From the NCBI RefSeq assembly GCF_021556435.1, contig NZ_JAKGCU010000003.1, forward strand, positions 186,001 through 250,000: a DNA stretch of 64,000 bases, read 5' to 3'. The DNA is from Gordonia tangerina (GTDB taxonomy: Bacteria > Actinomycetota > Actinomycetes > Mycobacteriales > Mycobacteriaceae). Below, in pieces: positions 56,700 through 64,000 of this stretch. The translations under genes and the position numbers were made by a program. The notes below the pieces were generated by a model. The model saw only the letters and a list, made by a program, of their open reading frames with translations, ran no database searches and had not been told where the DNA came from. Every line of letters starts with the position of its first letter. Position 1 is the stretch's first letter.

Positions 56700-57608
56700 C
56701 TATCCAAGTTCGGTGATGGTGTCGAGGCCGTCGGGGTCCTTGAGCGCCGACGTCGGCGTTCCCTTCAGCTCTCGCTTGGCAATGCCCGCCAACGTGCCAG
56801 CCGGCGGCAGCTCGACGATGGCAGTGGTGGACTGCTCGCGCATGAAGGCCGAGCACAGGTCCCAGCGCACCGGCTTGGTCACCTGGGCGACCAGCTTGGT
56901 CAGCGCGTCCGCGCCGTCGGTGACCGGGCGGCCGTCGGAGTTGGACAGCAGGGTCCGCACCGGATCGGCAGGTGTGATGCTCGCCGCCGCCTCGGCGACG
57001 GCGTCCTGGGCCGGCGCCATGAATCGGGTGTGGAAAGCGCCGGCGACCGCGAGTTTGCGGATGCGCGCCTTGGCCGGCGGGGCGGCGATGAGTTCGTCGA
57101 TCGCCTCGACCTTGCCCGCGGCGACGATCTGTCCGGCAGCGTTGCGGTTGGCCGGGATCAGATCGAGCTCGTCGAGGCGCGCGAGCACCTCGGCTTCGTC
57201 GCCGCCGAGGACCGCCGCCATGGTGGTGGGCTCCATCGCGCAGGCCTTCGCCATCTCCGCGCCGCGGATCGCCGCCAACGTGACCGCCTCGTCGGCGCTG
57301 ATCACACCGGTGATCGCGGCAGCAGCGAGTTCACCGACCGAGTGGCCGCCGACGATGGCGTCGGCGGGCAGATCGGTGCGTTTGCGGTACTCGTCGAAGG
57401 CGAGCAACGCGGTGGCGACCACGAGCGGTTGCGTCACCGCGGTGTCGGTGATCTCCTCCGCGGTCGCGGTGGTTCCGAGCCGCTCGAGATCGAGTCCCGT
57501 CAGCTTCGACCACGTGGCGAGTTGGTCACGCGCACCCGCGAGTTCCAACCACGTGGTCAGCATCCCTGGTGTCTGAGAGCCCTGGCCGGGCGCAAGCATC
57601 GTGAGCAC
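56700..57608 (-). CDS. fabD: Malonyl-CoA:ACP transacylase FabD
   Basis: A 302-residue acyltransferase with N-terminal LAPGQGSQTPGML, the nucleophile Ser in GGHSVGELAAA, an Arg in IRGAEMAKA and the catalytic His in AGAFHTRFM. It loads malonate on AcpM. The length equals that of M. tuberculosis FabD (302). The GTG at 57608 (MLTMLAPG) is chosen; the open frame continues 28 codons upstream into the promoter. It is the first gene of the FAS-II operon. Confidence 0.94.
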   Translation of the reverse strand: MLTMLAPGQGSQTPGMLTTWLELAGARDQLATWSKLTGLDLERLGTTATAEEITDTAVTQPLVVATALLAFDEYRKRTDLPADAIVGGHSVGELAAAAITGVISADEAVTLAAIRGAEMAKACAMEPTTMAAVLGGDEAEVLARLDELDLIPANRNAAGQIVAAGKVEAIDELIAAPPAKARIRKLAVAGAFHTRFMAPAQDAVAEAAASITPADPVRTLLSNSDGRPVTDGADALTKLVAQVTKPVRWDLCSAFMREQSTTAIVELPPAGTLAGIAKRELKGTPTSALKDPDGLDTITELG

Positions 57609-57662
57609 GTGACCAGAGAACACCGTCGGAGCCCATTTTGCGGGTGTTGAGGCCCATGAACC

Positions 57663-57693
57663 TTGTGGCTTTGATTTGTAGGGTTCCCACAAA
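57663..57693. promoter_or_regulatory. Candidate MabR operator upstream of fabD
   Basis: Nested inverted repeats lie 55-85 bases upstream of fabD: outer TTGTGG/CCACAA (57663-57668 and 57687-57692), and inner TTTGT-A-GGG-TT-CCC-ACAAA (57675-57693). MabR is known to bind an inverted repeat in the fasII promoter; whether this is that site is inference. Confidence 0.4.
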
Positions 57694-57803
57694 GTTCATC
57701 GAAGGGGTACCTGGTTCGTCATCACTCCGAGATGCGTTATGAAACCGTGTCCTGATGACCTTGATCTGCGAAAACGCGAAAACCGGACTGTGGCTGATGT
57801 GAC

Positions 57804-59078
57804 CTATGTGGCGTGAGAGGGTGATTCGTTTTGCAAGTGTGTCAATCGACCCACAGTGCCCGCGATCCTCAGTACATACGCGTCGCGGGGGTTTGTCGGA
57901 TCGCGACCTGTGATTTCCGCAATTTTCTTCAGTCTGTAACGAACGGTATTTGGATGGATATACAGAAGGCGGGCGCAACTCTCGACCGATCCGCCGGAGT
58001 CGAGATACGCCTCCAGAGTCGCGTTCAACGTGCTTCCGCCTTTGGCCAACGGCTGTACCAACTGGTCGTTCAGCGCGGACATCGCCGTGGTGTCTCCGTT
58101 CAGGGCGCGCTCGGGCAGTAGTTCGAGGCTGTGCACGGGCCGAGGCGCATTGGGCCACCCCACCACGGCCGTGATCCCCGACATCGCCTCATCGGCGCTG
58201 GTGTGTGCACTGCCCAGGTTGGGCATGGTGGGGCCGATCACCACCGGGCCCTCGGCGAAGTGGGTGAGCAGCGCCGTCACGAACCGCTCGGTCGGCCGGA
58301 TGCTGCCGCTGACGATGGCCACCAGGAACTTGCCCTGCACCACCGACAGCGCCGATCGGTCGAACTGTTTGGCCGTGTTGTGGATGGCCAACGGCACCGA
58401 CACGTTCTGCTCCGGTGGGGGTATGCCGACGATGACGGTCGCCGGTGCGTCGGAGTCCCAGTTGAGGGCGGCGGCCCGCGAGAGCAACTGCGGTCCCGTG
58501 TCACCACGCACCACTGCGTCCACCACCAAGGCCTCCAGCCGGGAATCCCAGGCGCCGCGCGACTCGGCCGCCGAGGCGTAGATGGAGGCGGCGGCAAAGC
58601 CGATCTCACGGCCGTAGCGCAGCACCGATTCGGTCAGCGCACGTAGCTGCGCGTCGTTGCGGGCCAGCAGGGGCAGCCACTTCTCGAAGAATTCCATGGC
58701 CACGCGGACCATCTCGACGGTTTGCAGCAGGGTGATGCGCCGGGCCAGATCCTGTGGGACCACCTGGAAGGCCTGCACGGTGAACTTGACGTTGCCCTCG
58801 GGGTCCTGAATCCACTCGACAAAGTTGACCACCGCGGTCTGCACCACCAACTGCACGCTGGCCCGCTGGGCGGCATCGAGGTCACCGAAGTAGGGCAGCT
58901 GGTCCTGCATGGAATGCACGGCCTCGGTGGCCAGGCGACCGCTGTACTGTTTCACGCGCCGCAAGAGCGTGTCGGGAAGCGCATCGTGCACCGTCGCCGG
59001 TGCCGGGACGTGCGCCCCCCGTTCGCCGAATACGTCGGCCGGCGGTGGCTCAGGGTTCAGCGGAGCGTCGGTCACCAC
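57804..59078 (-). CDS. mabR: FAS-II regulator MabR (PucR-type)
   Basis: A 424-residue regulator. A helical N-terminal domain (about 1-170) and a GGDEF-like central region precede the C-terminal PucR helix-turn-helix YLDSGGSVESCARLLYIHPNTVRYRLKKIAEITGRD. In mycobacteria the orthologous gene (Rv2242) lies between aceE and fabD and encodes MabR, which controls mycolic-acid synthesis genes in response to acyl-CoA. Here it has the same neighbours and strand. The start is GTG/ATG-type at 59078, before VTDAPLNPEPP. Confidence 0.88.
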   Translation of the reverse strand: MVTDAPLNPEPPPADVFGERGAHVPAPATVHDALPDTLLRRVKQYSGRLATEAVHSMQDQLPYFGDLDAAQRASVQLVVQTAVVNFVEWIQDPEGNVKFTVQAFQVVPQDLARRITLLQTVEMVRVAMEFFEKWLPLLARNDAQLRALTESVLRYGREIGFAAASIYASAAESRGAWDSRLEALVVDAVVRGDTGPQLLSRAAALNWDSDAPATVIVGIPPPEQNVSVPLAIHNTAKQFDRSALSVVQGKFLVAIVSGSIRPTERFVTALLTHFAEGPVVIGPTMPNLGSAHTSADEAMSGITAVVGWPNAPRPVHSLELLPERALNGDTTAMSALNDQLVQPLAKGGSTLNATLEAYLDSGGSVESCARLLYIHPNTVRYRLKKIAEITGRDPTNPRDAYVLRIAGTVGRLTHLQNESPSHAT

Positions 59079-59146
59079 TTCAATCTATGCCCTCGGCCAC
59101 GCACCGATCCGCAGACGGTGAGTGGCCGAGGACATCGATGGGCTGA

Positions 59147-61963
59147 TCAGGCGACCCCGGGGTCGCTCGTCTGCTCGGGTGCGGCTGCCACATCGGTGAT
59201 CTGGTAGCGATCGGCAGCTTCCTGGGCGACAGTGAACGGGATGTTGTTGTCGCGTGCCAGGCCGACCAACACCCCGACCACGATCGACTCCGCGTCGACG
59301 TTGAAGAACCGGCGTGCGGCCGGACGTGTGTCGGAGAAGCCGAACCCATCGGTTCCCAGGGTGAGATAGGTGCCCGGCACGTAGGCGCGGATCTGTTCCT
59401 GCACCGCGCGCATGAAATCGCTGACCGCGATCGTCGGGCCGACCGTCTGACCGAGCACCTCGGTCAGATACGGCTGTGGGTGCGCCGTGTTCGGTTCGCG
59501 GACACCGAGCCGGTCGGCCTCGACGCCGTCACGGGCCAGTTCGCTCCACGAGGTCACCGAATAGACGTTGGCGCCCACATCCCACTCGTCGGCGAGGATC
59601 TCGGCCGCGCGCAAGGCATCCGGCATGGTGACCCCGGACACCAGGATATTGGCGTAGAACTTCTTGCCGTCGGGCGCCGGCTGGAACCGATAGATGCCCT
59701 TCAGCAGCCCGGCGACGTCGAGGTTTTCCGGCTGGGCCGGCTGCGAGATCGGCTCGTTGTAGACCGTCAGGTAGTAGTAGATGTTCTCTGGGTTCTCGCC
59801 GTACATACGCTGGAGGCCGTCGGCGACGATGTGGCCGAGCTCGAACGCGAAGGCCGGATCGTAGGAGACGACCGCTGGGTTGGTTGCGGCCAACAGCGGG
59901 GAATGACCGTCGGCGTGCTGCAGACCCTCACCGGTCAGCGTGGTGCGACCTGCCGTCGCGCCGATGACGAACCCGCGGGTCATCTGGTCACCTGCGGCCC
60001 AGAAGCTGTCGCCGGTGCGCTGGAAGCCGAACATCGAATAGAAGATGTAGAGCGGGATCATCGGTTCGTCGTGGGTGGAGTACGACGTGCCGACCGCGGT
60101 GAACGAGGCCGCCGACCCCGCCTCGTTGATGCCCTCGTGCAGGATCTGGCCGTCGGTGGCCTCTTTGTAGGCGAGCATCAGCTCCGCATCCACCGAGGTG
60201 TACAGCTGTCCGTTGCGGTTGTAGATCTTGAGTGTCGGGAACCACGAATCCATGCCGAAGGTACGTGCCTCGTCCGGAATGATCGGCACGATGCGGTCGC
60301 CGATCTCCTTGTCGCGCAGCAGGTCCTTGAAGATGCGGACCAGCGCCATGGTGGTGGCCACCTGTTGTTTGCCCGAGCCCTTGCCTGCGGTTTTGAGTGC
60401 CCGGCTCACGTCGGGTTTCAGGGCCTTTGACTTTGTCCGGCGGGCCGGCAACGAGCCGCCGAGCTGCTTGCGGCGGTCCAGCATGTACTGGATCTCCGGT
60501 GCATCCATCCCGGGGTGGTAGTAGGGCGGCAGATAGGGGTCCTTTTCCAGCTGCTCGTCGCTGATCGGGATTCGGGTGGAGTCGCGGAAGGCCTTCAGAT
60601 CATCGAGGGTCAGCTTCTTCATCTGGTGCGTCGCGTTGCGCCCCTCGAAGTGCTTGCCCAGTGTGTAGCCCTTGATCGTATGGGCGAGGATCACCGTCGG
60701 CTGGCCCTTGTGGGCCATCGCCGAGGCGTAGGCGGCGTGGATCTTGCGGTAGTCGTGACCGCCCCGCTTGAGATTCCAGATGTCGGCATCGGAAAGCTCC
60801 TTGACCAGCTCCTTGGTGCGGGGATCCCGGTTGAAGAAGTGTTCGCGGACGAAGGCGCCGTCGTTGGCCTTGTAGGTCTGGAAGTCACCGTCGGGAGTGG
60901 TGTTCATCAGGTTGACCAGGGCGCCGTCGCGGTCGGCGTGGAACAGCGAGTCCCATTCGCGGCCCCACACCACCTTGATGACGTTCCAGCCGGCGCCGCG
61001 GAAGAACGATTCGAGCTCCTGGATGATCTTGCCGTTGCCACGGACCGGACCGTCGAGCCGCTGCAGGTTGCAGTTGATCACGAAGGTGAGGTTGTCGAGG
61101 CCCTCGGTCGCGGCGAAGCTGGCGAAGCCGCGGGACTCGGGCTCATCCATCTCCCCGTCGCCGAGGAACGCCCACACGTGCTGATCGGAGGTGTCCTTGA
61201 TGCCCCGGTCGTGCAGGTAGTGATTGAAGCGCGCCTGATAGATGGCGTTCATCGGTCCGATGCCCATCGACACCGTCGGGAACTGCCAGAACTCCGGCAT
61301 CAATCGTGGGTGCGGATACGAGGGCAGACCGCCACCCTCACCGGCGTGGCTGTGCTCCTGGCGGAACCCGTCCATCCGGTGTTCGTCGATGCGCCCCTCG
61401 AGGTATGCGCGAGCGTAGATGCCGGGGGAGGCGTGGCCCTGGATGAAGATCTGGTCGCCGCCGCCCGAATGATCGAGTCCGCGGAAGAAGTGGTTGAAGC
61501 CGACTTCGTAGAGGGCCGCCGACGACGCGTACGTGGAGATGTGACCGCCGACGCCGACACCGGGACGTTGGGCCCGATGCACCATGATCGCCGCGTTCCA
61601 GCGCAGCATGGCGCGGAACCGGCGCTCGACGTCCTCGTCCCCGGGGAACCAGGGTTCGCTCTCGGTCGGGATCGTGTTGACGTAGTCGGTCGAGGTCAGT
61701 GACGGGATGGACACGCGCTTCTCGCCTGCGCGTTCGAGCAGTCGCAGCATCAGGTACCGGGCGCGCCCGGGCCCGGCGTGATCGAGCATGTCGTCGAAGG
61801 ACTCGAGCCATTCGGCGGTCTCGTCTGGGTCGATGTCGGGCAGGTACGAGGCGACCCCTTCACGGATCACCCGGACACGGTTACGACCATCGCCGTTGGC
61901 GCCCTCGGCCGGCTTCTGCGAGCCCGACTCCTTGGTCGTCGTGTGTTCTGCCTGTTCGGTCAC
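59147..61963 (-). CDS. aceE: Pyruvate dehydrogenase E1 component (homodimeric)
   Basis: A 938-residue E1 enzyme. The thiamine-diphosphate motif begins [10 protein letters not shown] and runs to [17 protein letters not shown]. His residues in the active site are in [15 protein letters not shown] and [15 protein letters not shown]. The C-terminal domain includes [12 protein letters not shown]. It decarboxylates pyruvate for acetyl-CoA formation and supplies precursor for the adjacent fatty-acid genes. The first 25 residues after the GTG at 61963 are Glu/Thr/Lys-rich and variable. The frame is open upstream, but composition becomes non-coding. Confidence 0.95.
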   Translation of the reverse strand: MTEQAEHTTTKESGSQKPAEGANGDGRNRVRVIREGVASYLPDIDPDETAEWLESFDDMLDHAGPGRARYLMLRLLERAGEKRVSIPSLTSTDYVNTIPTESEPWFPGDEDVERRFRAMLRWNAAIMVHRAQRPGVGVGGHISTYASSAALYEVGFNHFFRGLDHSGGGDQIFIQGHASPGIYARAYLEGRIDEHRMDGFRQEHSHAGEGGGLPSYPHPRLMPEFWQFPTVSMGIGPMNAIYQARFNHYLHDRGIKDTSDQHVWAFLGDGEMDEPESRGFASFAATEGLDNLTFVINCNLQRLDGPVRGNGKIIQELESFFRGAGWNVIKVVWGREWDSLFHADRDGALVNLMNTTPDGDFQTYKANDGAFVREHFFNRDPRTKELVKELSDADIWNLKRGGHDYRKIHAAYASAMAHKGQPTVILAHTIKGYTLGKHFEGRNATHQMKKLTLDDLKAFRDSTRIPISDEQLEKDPYLPPYYHPGMDAPEIQYMLDRRKQLGGSLPARRTKSKALKPDVSRALKTAGKGSGKQQVATTMALVRIFKDLLRDKEIGDRIVPIIPDEARTFGMDSWFPTLKIYNRNGQLYTSVDAELMLAYKEATDGQILHEGINEAGSAASFTAVGTSYSTHDEPMIPLYIFYSMFGFQRTGDSFWAAGDQMTRGFVIGATAGRTTLTGEGLQHADGHSPLLAATNPAVVSYDPAFAFELGHIVADGLQRMYGENPENIYYYLTVYNEPISQPAQPENLDVAGLLKGIYRFQPAPDGKKFYANILVSGVTMPDALRAAEILADEWDVGANVYSVTSWSELARDGVEADRLGVREPNTAHPQPYLTEVLGQTVGPTIAVSDFMRAVQEQIRAYVPGTYLTLGTDGFGFSDTRPAARRFFNVDAESIVVGVLVGLARDNNIPFTVAQEAADRYQITDVAAAPEQTSDPGVA

Positions 61964-62180
61964 TGTGATGCCTACTCCCTCGGTCGGCCGAACACGGTGG
62001 TGTCCGGCGTGCGATGACACGGGGCCGCTCCCATGATGTCGGGACCACGGCGTCCCCCTCTTATCGTGCCGCATGTCACTACGGTTGGCACCGGGTGGGC
62101 GAGGTTGTCGCCGGATGGCTGCCACCCGCTGCGACCTGCGGTAGCGTTTCGGTGTTTGTTACTGATGAGTCAGGAGAGCG

Positions 62181-62837
62181 ATGCGGGGCGACGGTGATCA
62201 TGGGGTCACGCGCACGACGATGAGTCGGGTGCGTAGGTCGTCGATCGCGGTCGGGATCGTCGTCGCCGCGGGCTTCGGGACCGCGGGTTGCGCGACACCG
62301 ATCGACGGCTCGGGTTCCGCCGCGCCCGGCCAGGTGGCCGCCTACCAGGCCGAATTGTCGGCCTCGGTGGCGTCGTCGATTCGGCAGGACGGCGTGGACC
62401 TGTGTCGGGAAGCCATGTCGTCGATGGTGGTGATGGTGCGCGGCTACAACGCGTTCGTCCAACGTCTCAGCGAGGTGCACAGCTACGACCGGGTGGGTGA
62501 CCTCGACGACCGGGCGCGCGCCAGTCTGATCGCGGGTTCGGACGTGATCCGTGGGCATCTCTCGTCTGTCACACCCGAGGACGTGGCCGATCCGACCGCG
62601 CAGTTCCTCGACTCCACCGGACGACTCGGTGACGCCATCGCCAAGCGGCGGTTGACCGGCCTCAACCCGATCGCGGCGGAGTGGACGAAAGACAAGAACC
62701 TCGTGTTGGACAGGTGCGCGCAGTACCTACCGCTGCCGCCGACCTCCGACGCGTCGCCGGCTCCGGCGCCCGGGTCGGGTGCGCCGCAGACGGTTGCGCC
62801 CCCTTCGACGGCGCCATCGGCCCCGGCGACGCCATGA
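62181..62837 (+). CDS. Putative secreted lipoprotein
   Basis: A 218-residue protein. A signal peptide (RVRRSSIAVGIVVAAGFG) leads to a lipobox ending TAGC at about residue 36. The mature part is helical with two Cys (LCREAMSS, LDRCAQYLP), and it ends in a Pro/Ala/Ser-rich tail of about 35 residues. AGGAG precedes the ATG at 62181; the ATG at 62220, directly before the signal peptide, is an alternative. It is divergent from aceE, as Rv2240c is in M. tuberculosis. Function unknown. Confidence 0.75.
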   Translation: MRGDGDHGVTRTTMSRVRRSSIAVGIVVAAGFGTAGCATPIDGSGSAAPGQVAAYQAELSASVASSIRQDGVDLCREAMSSMVVMVRGYNAFVQRLSEVHSYDRVGDLDDRARASLIAGSDVIRGHLSSVTPEDVADPTAQFLDSTGRLGDAIAKRRLTGLNPIAAEWTKDKNLVLDRCAQYLPLPPTSDASPAPAPGSGAPQTVAPPSTAPSAPATP

Positions 62838-62945
62838 CGGGTGACGACCTGGTGTCCGCATACCCCTGTTCGGGTTGCACCCCGAGCATTTAGGCTGTTC
62901 TCTAAGCTGACAGTCGAATACGCATTGGCAGGGAGGTCACACGCG

Positions 62946-63377
62946 GTGGTAGCCGCCACAGAGTCCAGCAGCGCTGGGGACAATAGCGCCCACAAGCTCG
63001 GATTCACGTCTGGCATGGTCGTGCAGGAACTCGGTTGGGATGAGGACACCGACGACGAGTTGCGGGCCGACATCGAGGACGTCATCGGTGAGGAAATGCT
63101 CGACGAGGACGCCCAGGAAGTGATCGACGTGGTCGTGCTCTGGTGGCGCGACGGTGACGGTGACCTCGTTGATGCGTTGATGGATGCGATCGGACCGCTG
63201 GCCGATGACGGGTACGTCTGGGTGTTCTCACCCAAGACCGGAACCGATGGTCACGTCGATCCCAGTGAGATCGCCGAGTCCGCACCGACTGCGGGGCTGA
63301 CTCAGACCAATGTGCTCAGTCTGGGGAGATGGTCGGGATCACGGCTGGTTCAGCCCAAATCCCGTAAGCGCGCATGA
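62946..63377 (+). CDS. DUF3052 family protein
   Basis: A 143-residue acidic protein. The conserved core is LGFTSGMVVQELGWDEDTDDELRADIEDVIGEEMLDEDAQEVIDVVVLWWRDGDGDLVDALMDAIGPL, matching the actinobacterial DUF3052 family (Rv2239c position). It is soluble with no known activity. The GTG at 62946 is chosen. The 3' end overlaps the ahpE start by 4 bases, so the two are translationally coupled; a stress-related role is only suggested by that pairing. Confidence 0.85.
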   Translation: MVAATESSSAGDNSAHKLGFTSGMVVQELGWDEDTDDELRADIEDVIGEEMLDEDAQEVIDVVVLWWRDGDGDLVDALMDAIGPLADDGYVWVFSPKTGTDGHVDPSEIAESAPTAGLTQTNVLSLGRWSGSRLVQPKSRKRA

Positions 63378-63892
63378 GTAGCGAGGTCGCCGAACAGCCG
63401 ACGTCGCCGCTGGAAGTGGGGGAGGCAGCCCCGGACTTCGAACTGCGTGATCAGAACAATCAGCGCGTCTCGCTGTCCCGGCTGCGTGCCGACGGGCAGG
63501 TGCTGCTGGTGTTCTTCCCGCTGGCGTTCACCGGCACGTGTCAGGGCGAACTGGGCTACATCCGAGATCATGAGCCGAGCTTTATCCACGAGGGGTTGCG
63601 GACCGTCGCGATCTCGGTGGGGCCGCCGCCGACGCACAAGGTGTGGTCCTCGGCGCAAGGGTTCTTGTTCCCGATCCTCTCGGACTTCTGGCCGCATGGC
63701 GAGGTCGCACGATCGTACGGGGCCTTCAACGAGGTCTCCGGGTACGCGAACCGGGCCACCTTCCTCGTGGATCGGGACGGCATCATCCGATTCAGCGACA
63801 TGCTCGAGCCCGGGGAGGCGCGCGATTCTTCGCTGTGGGACAAAGCGTTGCTCGCCGTGGCCGAGGACGGAGCGGCCCCGTCGCCGCGGTGA
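63374..63892 (+). CDS. ahpE: One-cysteine peroxiredoxin AhpE
   Basis: A 172-residue thioredoxin-fold peroxidase. The peroxidatic Cys is in FFPLAFTGTCQGELG, with Thr and the distal Arg (GYANRATFLVD) of the peroxiredoxin active site. No resolving Cys is seen, as in the AhpE class of mycobacteria, which reduces peroxides with mycothiol or mycoredoxin as reductant. N-terminal VGEAAPDFELRDQNNQ is conserved. The start is ATG overlapping the upstream stop. Confidence 0.93.
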   Translation: MSSEVAEQPTSPLEVGEAAPDFELRDQNNQRVSLSRLRADGQVLLVFFPLAFTGTCQGELGYIRDHEPSFIHEGLRTVAISVGPPPTHKVWSSAQGFLFPILSDFWPHGEVARSYGAFNEVSGYANRATFLVDRDGIIRFSDMLEPGEARDSSLWDKALLAVAEDGAAPSPR

Positions 63893-63979
63893 CGGGTCGG
63901 CCGGTTTGGGCTCTGACGAGATACCCATTACATTCATGAGTTGGCGTCCGGCGGTAATCAACTAGCCGGATCGTCACTT

Positions 63980-64000
63980 GCGCGTATAGCTCAGCGGTAG
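63980..64000 (+). tRNA. tRNA, probably Val (3' cut off by window end)
   Basis: GCGCGTA followed by TAGCTCAGCGGTAG is the acceptor 5' strand and D-arm start of a tRNA. The anticodon is outside the window. The 5' sequence and the position after ahpE resemble actinobacterial tRNA-Val, so the amino acid is tentative. Confidence 0.6.

Overview
The window looks like the chromosome of a mycolic-acid actinomycete, most likely Gordonia or a close relative (inference from gene content, high G+C and GTG/TTG starts). From memory, gene order follows two Mycobacterium tuberculosis segments: a trehalase-like GH15 gene through the sulfate genes, hemW, hrcA-dnaJ, phoH-ybeY-era, recO-uppS, zur-smtB, glyS, dgt and dnaG (about Rv2402 to Rv2342), then accD6-kasA-acpM-fabD-mabR-aceE-ahpE (about Rv2247 to Rv2238). 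Lipid-catabolism and nitrogen genes lie between the two blocks.

1-14.7 kb: the end of an M3 peptidase, a cation efflux protein and a GH15 hydrolase, then sulfur assimilation. subI-cysTWA imports sulfate on the plus strand. sirA-cysH-cysD-cysN plus a CbiX-type chelatase activate it to APS and reduce it to sulfide on the minus strand. In front of sirA is a 29-codon leader ORF ending in Cys codons, overlapped by four repeated segments that can form mutually exclusive hairpins. This looks like a cysteine-responsive attenuator.

14.7-36 kb: housekeeping genes, largely plus strand and often overlapping by 1-4 bases: hemW, hrcA, dnaJ, rsmE, phoH, ybeY, a CBS-domain membrane protein, a degenerate cytidine-deaminase homologue, era, recO, uppS, glyS, a cold-shock-domain protein, dgt and dnaG. 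The zinc regulators zur and smtB are on the minus strand. phoH carries a 359-residue intein with class 3 hallmarks and a LAGLIDADG endonuclease.

36-43.6 kb: a secreted cutinase-family protein, then a cluster between tRNA-Met and tRNA-Asn holding a frameshifted GntR regulator, a 3'-truncated allophanate-hydrolase-type amidase running out of frame into the next gene, a biuret-hydrolase-type cysteine hydrolase and an NCS2-type permease. It reads as a partly decayed biuret or ureide utilisation locus. A potassium channel gene follows.

43.7-53.4 kb: lipid catabolism: a GntR regulator, an acyl-CoA dehydrogenase, an Mce-associated membrane protein, a tandem TetR regulator, an enoyl-CoA hydratase, a FadD5-like ligase, an NDMA-type alcohol dehydrogenase with a KstR-like operator over its promoter, a beta-lactamase-fold hydrolase and a DUF3145 protein.

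53.4-64 kb: the FAS-II/mycolate operon fabD-acpM-kasA-accD6 with its regulator MabR, pyruvate dehydrogenase E1 (aceE), a putative lipoprotein, a DUF3052 protein, the peroxiredoxin AhpE and the first bases of a probable tRNA-Val. No CRISPR array, rRNA, prophage or insertion sequence was seen.
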